Positions 47,895-56,371 of a DNA stretch of 64,000 nt are shown piece after piece. Position numbers and translations under genes: made by a program. The DNA is taken from assembly GCA_001660395.1 (NCBI GenBank), contig LXWE01000007.1:1-64000 (forward strand), read 5' to 3'. The notes under the pieces were generated by a model. It was not told the origin of the DNA. It saw only the letters and a program-made list of their open reading frames with translations, and ran no database searches. Each line of letters starts with the position of its first letter. Position 1 is the stretch's first letter. This DNA is from Alteromonadaceae bacterium XY-R5. Lineage in GTDB: Bacteria; Pseudomonadota; Gammaproteobacteria; Enterobacterales; Alteromonadaceae.

Positions 47895-48740
47895 TTAATG
47901 GGTCAGAATATGTTCTGTATATTCCACAAACAGAGCCGTCATGGATGTCTCGTTCATTTGCAGCTCTCTGGTACAGGCTTCCCCGACACGCCGCCAATCA
48001 CTGTGGTTTTGTTCTCTTCGTTTATGCATCACAGTGTGCTCTGCGCATTTGAGAATGGCATATGCCGCCCGGCATCGGGCACTGTGGCAATAGCGCAGAT
48101 AATCCCAACTATGATGATTTAAAATGACCTGACAAATGTCCTTGGGTAACTGCCATGAAATAGCGATGTAATAGCCGACTGTGGCGTGATCACATTGATA
48201 CCTGTGCTGCTCCAGCCCCGTCATAGAGGTGTTACCATTCTGGTTTGCTAACTGAAGTAAGTCAGCGTAGTCCTGATAACGCGTTGCCATAGCAGCAATG
48301 CCAATATTATGAAACAACCCTAACGCATACAGGTCTGCTATCGGCACCACTGACTTACATTTACCGCCAATCCACACACAGGCTTTGGCGATATCCAGTG
48401 ACTCATCCCAAAATCGCTCCATTGTGATGCAAGCCTTCTTGGAATAGGTTTGCTTGAGCAGTGCAACGGTCACCAAACGATACAATTGCTCCAACCCTAG
48501 CAGCCTTGCTGCTTGCTTCATATCACTTATCTTTCTGCTAAAACCAAATAACGGGCTGTTCACCGTGCGCAGTAATAATGCGGACAATTCAATATCCCGG
48601 GTCAGAATACTCGTCGCAACATCAATCGATGCATCTTCACGATTCATCTCTTCAACCAGTTCCGTCAGTATTTCCGGTTTGGAAGGAATGTGAAAGCCGC
48701 CTTTAAGCACATCCAGCTTTGGTGCATCCAATTCAATCAT
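47895..48740 (-). CDS. HDOD-domain protein
   Basis: The 281-residue protein has an HDOD core (about 10-210), starting LDVLKGGFHIPSKPEILTEL and containing LLLRTVNSPLFGFSRKISDM. HDOD is a degenerate HD relative without the metal-binding pair, used as an output or scaffold in two-component and c-di-GMP systems. It is convergent with the REC-GGDEF gene (12 nt) and divergent from the hybrid kinase. A 95-bp piece of this gene is duplicated at 22.8 kb. Confidence 0.9.
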   Translation of the reverse strand: MIELDAPKLDVLKGGFHIPSKPEILTELVEEMNREDASIDVATSILTRDIELSALLLRTVNSPLFGFSRKISDMKQAARLLGLEQLYRLVTVALLKQTYSKKACITMERFWDESLDIAKACVWIGGKCKSVVPIADLYALGLFHNIGIAAMATRYQDYADLLQLANQNGNTSMTGLEQHRYQCDHATVGYYIAISWQLPKDICQVILNHHSWDYLRYCHSARCRAAYAILKCAEHTVMHKRREQNHSDWRRVGEACTRELQMNETSMTALFVEYTEHILTH

Positions 48741-48935
48741 TGCTCATTATCCCTTGGTTTCTGCGCGTTAGCTTGTGCTGTTCTCCTCTACGACAGGATA
48801 CTTCTGTGTTTAAGCATAAGCGCTACGTTTCAAAAAGGACAATGCGTTGAAGCTGAGTGGATATGCCGATTTTGTTTGAAAGCCGTCTATACTGGGTTAA
48901 CACACCTCACGTCATGGTTATCAGGAAACTGCTCG

Positions 48936-50807
48936 ATGGACCGAAAATACCGACTGCTTAGCCATTCTGCGCATATTTTCTTCATTGAATGGCAGGATAA
49001 AGTCTGTAAGAAGGTGCAGTTTGTTTCGGATAACGCCCTCCATTTAATACAGGTCGATTTATATAGCCAGGCGGACTTTTCCAGGCTAATCCCAGACCTC
49101 AAAAGTCAGCTCGACCGTGATACCTGTATTTATCGCAGCAGAATTAACACGGTTGAAATGGTTGAAGTGCCCCCATACCGAATCAAAGGCCTCAAAGGCG
49201 AGGATGTCTTTGTCAGAGAAGAAATCATCAATCAGGACGATGGCCACCCTATCTCGTTTTTTACCGATGTGACGCTACTCATTCAGCAGCAGGAACTACT
49301 AAGAAGCACCACTGAAAGATTAGAACTCGTGCTTCAGGGGACGCGATTAGGTATGTGGGACTGGAACCCACAAACCAATGACGTGCGCTTCGATGAGCGC
49401 TGGGCAGATATGCTGGGATTGACGCTCAGCGAATTATCTCAAACCCTGGATGACTGGCAATCCCGCGTGCATCCAGATGACATCAATAACTGCTTTGCGG
49501 ATATTCAAAAACACATCAATGGCCAAACGGATGCATACGAGAATCTGCACCGCATGAAGCATGCGGATGGCGGCTGGCGCTATATATTAGACCGAGGACG
49601 AATTGTTGAACGAGATGAAGAAGGTCTTCCGGTGCGCTTTATCGGGACTCATACAGATGTGACCGACTTAAAAGAAGCCGAGCATAAAGCCACACTGGCG
49701 CTTGCAGCCCGAAATAAGTTCTTTGCCCGTATCTCCCATGAAATCCGTACTCCACTCCACGGCATATTGGGCACGGCTGATATACTGAGAAGTCGGGAAC
49801 TCAGCTCTGATAACTGCCATCTGGTCAACATCATTTCCGAGAGCGGCGGCTTATTGCAAACCTTATTAGATGACCTGTTGGACGTGGCCAAAATTCAGGA
49901 AAACGCATTGGTCGTTGCTATCCGTGATGTCGATATCATGCCTGTCGTGAAGTACGTGTTTCGGCTGTTCGGACAAAAAGCCCAGGCGAAGGGACTGAGT
50001 TTCGAATTTGATAAACAGCTTAAGCAGCGCGAAGTGTGGGTGCAAACAGATTCCACCCGGTTAAGCCAAGTCCTCTCTAATCTACTATCGAATGCCATTA
50101 AGTTTACTGACCAGGGATTTGTGAAGCTGTCTATCGCAAAGGAAGACAGCAATATCTGGATAAGCGTGACGGACTCGGGTGTCGGCATTGAAAACACTGA
50201 TACCATTTTTGATGAATACACGCAGGAAGGCTCGGATGCTTCTAAAAACCAAGGTACAGGGCTTGGCTTATCGATAGTGAAAAATCTCTGTCAGCAGCTC
50301 AACACAGCACTAAATTGCCAATCCACGCCAGGTGAAGGGACGCGCTTCGCTATCAATCTCGGGCCAACGGTTGCCGCAAAAGATGTCACCGGCGAAGAGG
50401 CCACAGATGATGACCCGCGCAACTACGTGGCAGGCTACGCGAAGGTGATGATAGTCGACGATAACGAAATCAACCTCTTCATCGCCAAAACGATGCTGGA
50501 AGACTGCTTTAAATCAGTATTTGTAGCGATGAGCGGCAAAGATGCCATTGAACTAGCATTGCAAGAGCAAGATATCGATATCATCTTCATGGATTTAAAT
50601 ATGCCAGAAATGGATGGCATAGAGGCTTCAAAACGGATTAGAGAATTAGCCCTGTCAAAACAGCCGCTGATTGTTGCTCAGACCGCAGATGCGACAGAGG
50701 AAGCAAAGGCCATGTTCAGCGAAACCGATGTTACGCATATCATTACTAAACCTTTCACCAAAGCTAAGTTGGTTAGCCTGTTTCGTACCTTAGAGACAGA
50801 AACTTAA
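48936..50807 (+). CDS. PAS hybrid sensor histidine kinase
   Basis: The protein has 623 residues from the ATG at 48936 (AGGAAA upstream). A longer frame from 48690 would overlap the HDOD start and its extra residues look unstructured. Domains in order: N-terminal PAS-like (about 10-115), PAS with PAC (125-245), HisKA with His268 in ARISHEIRTPLHG, HATPase_c (about 375-490; N-box LSNLLSNAIKF, G-box GTGLGLSI) and a receiver with Asp553 in IIFMDLNMP. No membrane span is seen. It is likely to signal to the neighbouring REC-GGDEF protein or through its own receiver. Confidence 0.93.
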   Translation: MDRKYRLLSHSAHIFFIEWQDKVCKKVQFVSDNALHLIQVDLYSQADFSRLIPDLKSQLDRDTCIYRSRINTVEMVEVPPYRIKGLKGEDVFVREEIINQDDGHPISFFTDVTLLIQQQELLRSTTERLELVLQGTRLGMWDWNPQTNDVRFDERWADMLGLTLSELSQTLDDWQSRVHPDDINNCFADIQKHINGQTDAYENLHRMKHADGGWRYILDRGRIVERDEEGLPVRFIGTHTDVTDLKEAEHKATLALAARNKFFARISHEIRTPLHGILGTADILRSRELSSDNCHLVNIISESGGLLQTLLDDLLDVAKIQENALVVAIRDVDIMPVVKYVFRLFGQKAQAKGLSFEFDKQLKQREVWVQTDSTRLSQVLSNLLSNAIKFTDQGFVKLSIAKEDSNIWISVTDSGVGIENTDTIFDEYTQEGSDASKNQGTGLGLSIVKNLCQQLNTALNCQSTPGEGTRFAINLGPTVAAKDVTGEEATDDDPRNYVAGYAKVMIVDDNEINLFIAKTMLEDCFKSVFVAMSGKDAIELALQEQDIDIIFMDLNMPEMDGIEASKRIRELALSKQPLIVAQTADATEEAKAMFSETDVTHIITKPFTKAKLVSLFRTLETET

Positions 50808-50834
50808 TCTCGTTCCGATAAATTACATCTGCGT

Positions 50835-50895
50835 CTGGTCAAAAGCGGACATCTTGATACTGGTTCTCCATGGGCTGTTTTGTGCGTACAGCCGT
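50835..50895 (+). repeat. Dispersed intergenic repeat, copy 2
   Basis: It reads TGGTCAAAAGCGGACATCTT, then GATACTGGTTCTCCATGGGC and TGTGCGTACAGCCG. It is a diverged form of the copies at 52252 and 54383, placed just after the hybrid kinase. Confidence 0.65.
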
Positions 50896-51040
50896 CGTTG
50901 GCGCATTGAGTTTTTAATGGAATCAATGATGCGAATAGCAGACATTAGACTTCTAACCTCGCAAGTCAAAGTAGCATGTAAGATCGCCGATCTTGTACTG
51001 TAGGTATAATTCGCTTTTATAAAACTAAAAGGAAACTGGT

Positions 51041-52138
51041 TTGCAAAATCTAAAAGTGACTTTATTTTTGTTAATTGCTCTATTTTCCAGTTCCAGCATC
51101 GCTGTCGTTAACGTCGGTATAATGAAATTGGATTTAAAAGACGAGCAAAGAATGGCTTGGGATGGAAAAAATATGCGTCCGATTACCGTGCATGTTTTCT
51201 ATCCTACTCATGATACTCCGTTTGTCCCGATTAAGTTAGGCAAGCCAGGAGAGGAACTTTTCGCAGCGGGAAACGCGATCTGGAATGCCGCACCCGCAGA
51301 AGAAAAAAAGCTGCCTTTGATCCTAATGTCACATGGAACAGGGGGATCAGCACTCCAAATGCTATGGCTTGCAGAAAAGCTGGTTAAAAACGGTTACCTA
51401 GTAGTCGGTATAAACCACCATGGCAACACGGCAATAGAAGCTAAAAAGTACGCTGAAGGTTTCATCCTTTGGTGGGAGCGAAGCCAGGATATTGCCGTTG
51501 CATTGGATAAAGTCAGCCACGATAAAAACTGGTTCCCTTATATCGACCCGACAAATATTGGTATGCTTGGTTTTTCGCTGGGCGGATACACGACTATCGC
51601 GTCAATCGGTGGCATTACAGACCAATCTCTCTTCGCGGAATTTTGCGACAGCGATAAAAGGGATTTCACGTGCGACGCTCAAGCAGAATTTGCCAATATT
51701 GATGAAGAGTTTAACAAGGTTAAAGACTCTGAGATTATTAAAGCATCGCTTAACCGGCAGCATGCCTCCTATAAAATTGAGAAAATAAAGGCGGCAGTTG
51801 TATTGTCCCCTGCGGTAGTCCAGTCAATTACTGAAGACAGTCTAAAAGGAATAACAATACCAGTATCGGTGATTGTGGGAACACAAGATACCGTAGCTCC
51901 GGCGACATCAAATGCCAAAAGAGTAGCCTCTCTTGTCAGCGGTGCCGAGTATGCCGAAATTGAGGGGGCCGGGCACTACACTTTTTTATCTGAGTGCACT
52001 GACTCGGGTAAGGTCTACGTGAAAACCCTGTGTACAGATTCACCGACCATTGATCGAGCCAAAGTGCATGACAGTGTTAGTGGACAAGTGTTGAGTTTCT
52101 TCAACCGAACCTTTTCTTATAACAAGGCATTGCGGTGA
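51041..52138 (+). CDS. Secreted alpha/beta hydrolase (PAF-acetylhydrolase/dienelactone type)
   Basis: The 365-residue protein starts at TTG with AAAGGA about 9 nt upstream. A signal peptide (about 1-21) leads the mature protein to the periplasm. The oxyanion segment is ILMSHGTGGS and the nucleophile elbow is GFSLGGYT. The acid Asp is in VGTQDTVAP and the His in GAGHYTFL. A Cys-containing insertion (EFCDSDKRDFTCDA) follows the elbow. Substrate unknown. It ends just before a dispersed repeat. Confidence 0.85.
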   Translation: MQNLKVTLFLLIALFSSSSIAVVNVGIMKLDLKDEQRMAWDGKNMRPITVHVFYPTHDTPFVPIKLGKPGEELFAAGNAIWNAAPAEEKKLPLILMSHGTGGSALQMLWLAEKLVKNGYLVVGINHHGNTAIEAKKYAEGFILWWERSQDIAVALDKVSHDKNWFPYIDPTNIGMLGFSLGGYTTIASIGGITDQSLFAEFCDSDKRDFTCDAQAEFANIDEEFNKVKDSEIIKASLNRQHASYKIEKIKAAVVLSPAVVQSITEDSLKGITIPVSVIVGTQDTVAPATSNAKRVASLVSGAEYAEIEGAGHYTFLSECTDSGKVYVKTLCTDSPTIDRAKVHDSVSGQVLSFFNRTFSYNKALR

Positions 52139-52251
52139 ATGCAGCGTTCGATATCCGCTTTTGACCAATATCGGTGATTTGCTCGACGATGCCTCAATGA
52201 CGGCTAAAGACAAACAGCGTACGTACAAAGATTTGATTTCCTACTTCTGAC

Positions 52252-52308
52252 TCTGGTCAGAAGCGGACATTGTGATAATGGTTCCCCATGGGCGGCCTTC
52301 TACGTAAA
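52252..52308 (+). repeat. Dispersed intergenic repeat, copy 3
   Basis: It reads TGGTCAGAAGCGGACATTGT, GATAATGGTTCCCCATGGGC and GGCCTTCTACGTAAA. Its internal ATG opens the traG remnant frame, so the repeat sits exactly at the break of that gene. Confidence 0.8.
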
Positions 52309-53958
52309 GATGTCACTCAACGGCTAAGTTCTCAGGATCAGAAAACCTATGAAACGTCACGTGCTAATATTGAAAAGGCTTCGCAGGAGCTATCAGAGCG
52401 TTATGGAATATCTAAAGAAGACGCAAGAAGAATTTCAGCTACGGGAACTTTGAATTGGCAAGTTGGAGGTGCCGCAGGTAAGTTGTATGAAACAACTACT
52501 GGGGTTTCTCTAAACCTAGCAGCCCAAGCGGGCACAGAAGCTAAGTGGTCTGAAGCTCAAGTTAAAGACGATGTAAATCGAATCCTTACTGAAAACAATG
52601 TTTCAGAATCCTATAAAAACCTGGCAAACCTTACTGCATCTACAGATACAACCAATGCAGATGGCACAACCTCTACAGATAGCAATAGTGTTAGTGCCAA
52701 ATTAGACGATGCCAAACGCTATGAAGAACAATCTCAAGCTTCGTTTAGAAGCGAAAACTCGTATCGACAGGCAGCGCAACTGGCTAAATCTGACGGCTTT
52801 CAGTTTAGTCAAGATCAGCAACAAAACTACCTAGATTGGTTACAAGATGAAAAGGGAATGAGCTTTAACGATGCGAAAGAGTTGCAACGCCCAGAGAATT
52901 ACAAACAGAATGTAGCTCACGCTAAAGAGTTTATCAACGCTCATTCAGACGACTTTCTTAAACCTTATCTCGATAGATTGGAAAATCGTTCCGCTCAAGC
53001 TCCTGTAGGAGATTTCAAACAGCCAAATCTTAAGCAAGATTACCATCAGCAAAGAACTGAACTTCGTGGCGATTCAGACGTTAAGGCGGACTACCAGAGC
53101 AAGCAGCAAGAGGCAGAATGACATCGCCCCGGTGGCCGTCCATTAACAAATGAAGAGATTGTAGAGAAAGAACAAAATATCCATGCCGGCACATCAAGCT
53201 ATATCGAGCAAGGAAAACGTATTGTTGATAACAAGGCTGATACAGCAAATGCAAGCAATAATGTTATTAAGGCATCCTCAAACGATGAGGTAAAAAGCGA
53301 CGTATTTAACGTACTGAATAAGCACTCCAATGATGATAAAAATGAATCAAGTACTGCTCCCTCACCAAGAGCAGCGAGAGCGGCAAAAGCTCACGACAGC
53401 CAAGATTCTTCACTATTTAATTCTCTAGGTAACATCGATACTTCTAGTTTAAAGCCTGGTGATAAGCCAAATGCTTTAAAGCCTCTCGATAGTCGCTCTG
53501 AGCCTATGGCGACTAAAAATGATGCAAGCCTATTAGCCCAAACTACAAATCCATTTACTAGCAATATGGCAACGAACGAACCTGTTACACCTCTTCAGCC
53601 TTCAATTCAGAATGTAAATCAAAGCCAAGCTGATCCGCAGCGTTCTACTGTCAGTCCTCTAATTGTTTCGCTTGATGAACAAAACAAAACCGGGGCTGCG
53701 TCTCTAGGGAACGGCACAACAGACAAGCAACCCGGCAATGCAATTGCTCCTGAGAAGACTGATAACCAATACAGTCAAAGCAAAGCTGAACCCGCGCCGG
53801 TGGAAAGAGTGATCGAAAAACAAATTGTTGTTCAATCTGAACAAGTCGATTTATTTGCAACCAATTCCACTTCGCCCAGCTCAGAACCAGTAGAACAGAC
53901 ATCCAGTAACTACGGGAACTCTGGGGCTGGCCCTAACTTGCCGAAAGGGCAAAAATAA
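52288..53958 (+). pseudogene. TraG-like conjugation protein remnant, 5'-truncated with in-frame TGA
   Basis: One reading frame runs through the whole segment but is broken by a TGA at 53119. Before it lie 277 codons that resemble the C-terminal part of F-type TraG (mating-pair stabilisation): the QELSERYGISKEDARRISAT segment, LNLAAQAG, and QDQQQNYLDWLQDEKG. After it the frame stays open for about 278 more codons of Ser/Asn/Pro-rich tail, of which 53506-53958 is the longest ATG-started part. The membrane N-terminus is missing. A TAA lies four codons before the ATG, and the first codons come from a dispersed repeat. No other transfer genes are nearby. Confidence 0.75.
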
Positions 53959-54021
53959 CCACCACTGGACACTGTATAAAAACACAAGTAGTATGTAATT
54001 TAGTCAAAGGAGGATTCAAAT

Positions 54022-54225
54022 ATGGTTTTCACTATTCTAGCTATTTTAGCTGTGGTTGTAGGTGCCGCTATTTCGATTATCTTAAACAAGAATCGCCCTC
54101 TCAGTGTGCAAGAGAAATTATATCTAGCAGCAGGTATAGATGATGATACAAAGCCTTCTGCAGTAAATCATATGAAGAGACCTTTAGACGCTAGGCAGTC
54201 AATTTTTAATTCAATAACTGAGTAA
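54022..54225 (+). CDS. Small membrane-anchored protein
   Basis: The 67-residue protein has an excellent AAAGGAGG site before ATG. One N-terminal membrane helix (about 3-21) is followed by a polar tail (NRPLSVQEKLYLAAGIDDDT). It sits directly after the traG remnant and before a terminator, so it is probably the last gene of the former conjugation operon. Family unknown. Confidence 0.6.
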   Translation: MVFTILAILAVVVGAAISIILNKNRPLSVQEKLYLAAGIDDDTKPSAVNHMKRPLDARQSIFNSITE

Positions 54226-54276
54226 TTGATTAATCTCTACTGCGTTGAATGTGGTGAACGTGATTTTAAAGAGTAA

Positions 54277-54303
54277 AAAACTGCCTCAATAGGCGGTTTT
54301 TTT
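54277..54303 (+). terminator. Rho-independent terminator
   Basis: Stem AACTGCC / GGCGGTT (one G-T pair) with a 6-nt loop and a following run of T. It closes the traG-remnant transcript. Confidence 0.8.
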
Positions 54304-54382
54304 GTAACTAAGCTGAATAAGTTCTAACTTGACCTGACAGAGTACAAATAAAGAATTCTATTAAATCTGACATTTCAGCTAT

Positions 54383-54438
54383 TGGTCAGAAGCGGACATT
54401 GTGATACTGGTTCCCCATGGGCGGCCTTGTACGTAAAT
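54383..54438 (+). repeat. Dispersed intergenic repeat, copy 4
   Basis: It reads TGGTCAGAAGCGGACATTGT, GATACTGGTTCCCCATGGGC and GGCCTTGTACGTAAA. It is nearly identical to copy 3. The rest of 54304-54730 shows no gene. Confidence 0.8.
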
Positions 54439-54735
54439 CGGACCGTCTACTGCTTTATCTGAATTGCGGCTTTAAGCGATAAGTGGAGATTTAAATGGAA
54501 GTTTAGTCAGACGACATTATGTGCGACAGGACGCTAATTTGGCTCCGCCCCCGTTTATTCCATTATCAGATACCACACAAGAATAAGTAATACTGGATGG
54601 CACGGATGATGCGCTTGTTATAATGGATTTCACTAAATCTAAGAAAATAACCGCGAGATTGACAACTGGTAAGACGATATCACTCTATTTAAGCCTTTTC
54701 TTAACCTCTCTCCTCAGAACTTTCTACTAGATACA

Positions 54736-54761
54736 AGAAAGGCCGCAACAGCGACCTTTCT
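54736..54761 (-). terminator. Probable terminator of the minus-strand membrane gene
   Basis: Arms AGAAAGGCCGC and GCGACCTTTCT pair with one mismatch around AACA. It lies 36 nt past the stop of the gene at 54797. The T-run is short. Confidence 0.55.
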
Positions 54762-54796
54762 GAACAATTAAATTGTGTGAGTAGAATTCATATTGC

Positions 54797-55798
54797 TTAA
54801 TCTCCTTGAGTGCTCCTGTTAGGAACAAACATAATTATAAAGCCTTGGCCGGGCATTAGCAACTCATCTCGCCGCGCTAACACCCATTTCCCCTTAGTGT
54901 CAGAAACTTTATCATAAGTTCCTTTTGCTGTTGTCCCACTGCCCCAGTTGCCCGTCCTTTGAAACAGTAAACCATACTCTTCAGTATTTATATCGACTTC
55001 TATACGAGCTTCTTTAATAAACCTCGTGAAGTTACCACTTATATACGGTTCCGCAGTTAAGTCTTGATCAAAAGTTAAAACACGGTCAATAGTGATTGGT
55101 TTACCCCTATCTTCGCCTGCAAAGCGATTCAAAGGAACTCGGATCTCCATATCGTTTTCATCCTCATCTGTAGGATGAGTATACTCCGTAAAGTCAGTGA
55201 TAGATTCATCATTGATAATCAGCTCAGTAAGCAATGGAGTATGAGCTTTATCTCGCGTTCCTGCCCCTTGGACAAACATGGGGTTTTCCTTGTTGGGGTT
55301 GATCACGACTTTTTGAATGGCTCTATTCACAATCTGAACCCGATTTGCCTCAATATCTACAATTATTGAGTACTTCATAGTCAGATCTTCCATGTGATAT
55401 TCAAGCTCATTATCAAAAAACTGCTCTTTCAGGTTGTCCCGAACAAGGCCCTTGTGACTAGGTAACACATCGTTTAGTAACGCTTCAGTGAGAGAACCCC
55501 ATCGTTCCTCAATCGAAACCAAATTCTTTAATTTATGAGGGTTATGAAACACATCGAATATATGCTTCTGAAAGAGTTCGGTGAACTGCGCAGATTTCAA
55601 CAGCGCAGCAAATACACCACCGCCAATAAGAGCGGAACCAAAACTCAAGAACAGAGACAGCAATTTATTCCAAACAGTACCGGATGTGGAAGGTACGAAT
55701 GTCCCAAGTGCCATAAGTACCAAGCCACCAAGTACCATGGTATAAATCAGATTCTGCTTGGCTTTCGGTAGCAGTGTTTCTTTAAACCAGTTAGACAT
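54797..55798 (-). CDS. Membrane-anchored protein of unknown function
   Basis: The 333-residue protein has two membrane helices near the N-terminus (about 16-36 and 45-67, the second Gly-rich: FGSALIGGGVFAALL). A cytoplasmic helical segment (HIFDVFHNPHKLKNL) and a beta-rich domain of about 220 residues follow. The arrangement recalls two-helix anchored effector-like proteins of defence islands, but I cannot name the family. It is a single-gene unit with its own terminator. Confidence 0.6.
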   Translation of the reverse strand: MSNWFKETLLPKAKQNLIYTMVLGGLVLMALGTFVPSTSGTVWNKLLSLFLSFGSALIGGGVFAALLKSAQFTELFQKHIFDVFHNPHKLKNLVSIEERWGSLTEALLNDVLPSHKGLVRDNLKEQFFDNELEYHMEDLTMKYSIIVDIEANRVQIVNRAIQKVVINPNKENPMFVQGAGTRDKAHTPLLTELIINDESITDFTEYTHPTDEDENDMEIRVPLNRFAGEDRGKPITIDRVLTFDQDLTAEPYISGNFTRFIKEARIEVDINTEEYGLLFQRTGNWGSGTTAKGTYDKVSDTKGKWVLARRDELLMPGQGFIIMFVPNRSTQGD

Positions 55799-56371
55799 AT
55801 TCCCTTCCTCAGTCTGATTGTAATGGCTTGGGGAAAGCGATTTATCGGATGGTGTGCAAGATTAACAGCATTTCCATTTTAAAATAGTACGAATCTGATA
55901 CCCCGTTTTGAGCGACAACCATCTTATCAGTAGTAACAATCATATTGAACATGTTTAATTAAAGGACAGTGGGGAGCTTGAGACGTCGAGTGTTGTAAAG
56001 CACTGGTGAGTTTGACGAATGATTACGAGTGAGGAGAAGCGCTATGCCACCAACCCATCGTAACCCGTGACAATATTTCAAAGGGCAGGTTCTACTTTAA
56101 AGGTCCGCATCTGGCACAAACCTGAAGTAGCGAAATAGAAATTTGAATGTCTCCCCCTTGTCTATTGATGCCCGTCAGTGCTCGCTAATAGGCAGCTCCG
56201 TACGTAAAGCGGCCGTTGGCTCATTCATAATTTAATGGCATCTATGAGCGAGAAGCGGCTCTTCAAATCGACCAATGTATGGCAAATGTGGTGAGTGGAT
56301 TAAACGATGTCATTTTCAGAGTAAGTATTCTTCGGTAAAGTTCTTTGTATTAAAGGTAAGCACATTGGAAA
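55799..56371. other. Gene-free stretch holding the second 42-bp repeat
   Basis: No gene is seen. At 56158-56199 the exact 42-bp block also present at 42888 occurs. It is followed at once by GTACGTAAAGCGGCCGTTGG, the end of the other dispersed repeat family, so the two repeat types are composite here. Confidence 0.6.

Noticed and set aside
48690-48935. N-terminal extension of the hybrid kinase
   Set aside because: It overlaps the HDOD gene start, codes Cys-rich unstructured sequence, and a good ribosome site precedes the ATG at 48936.
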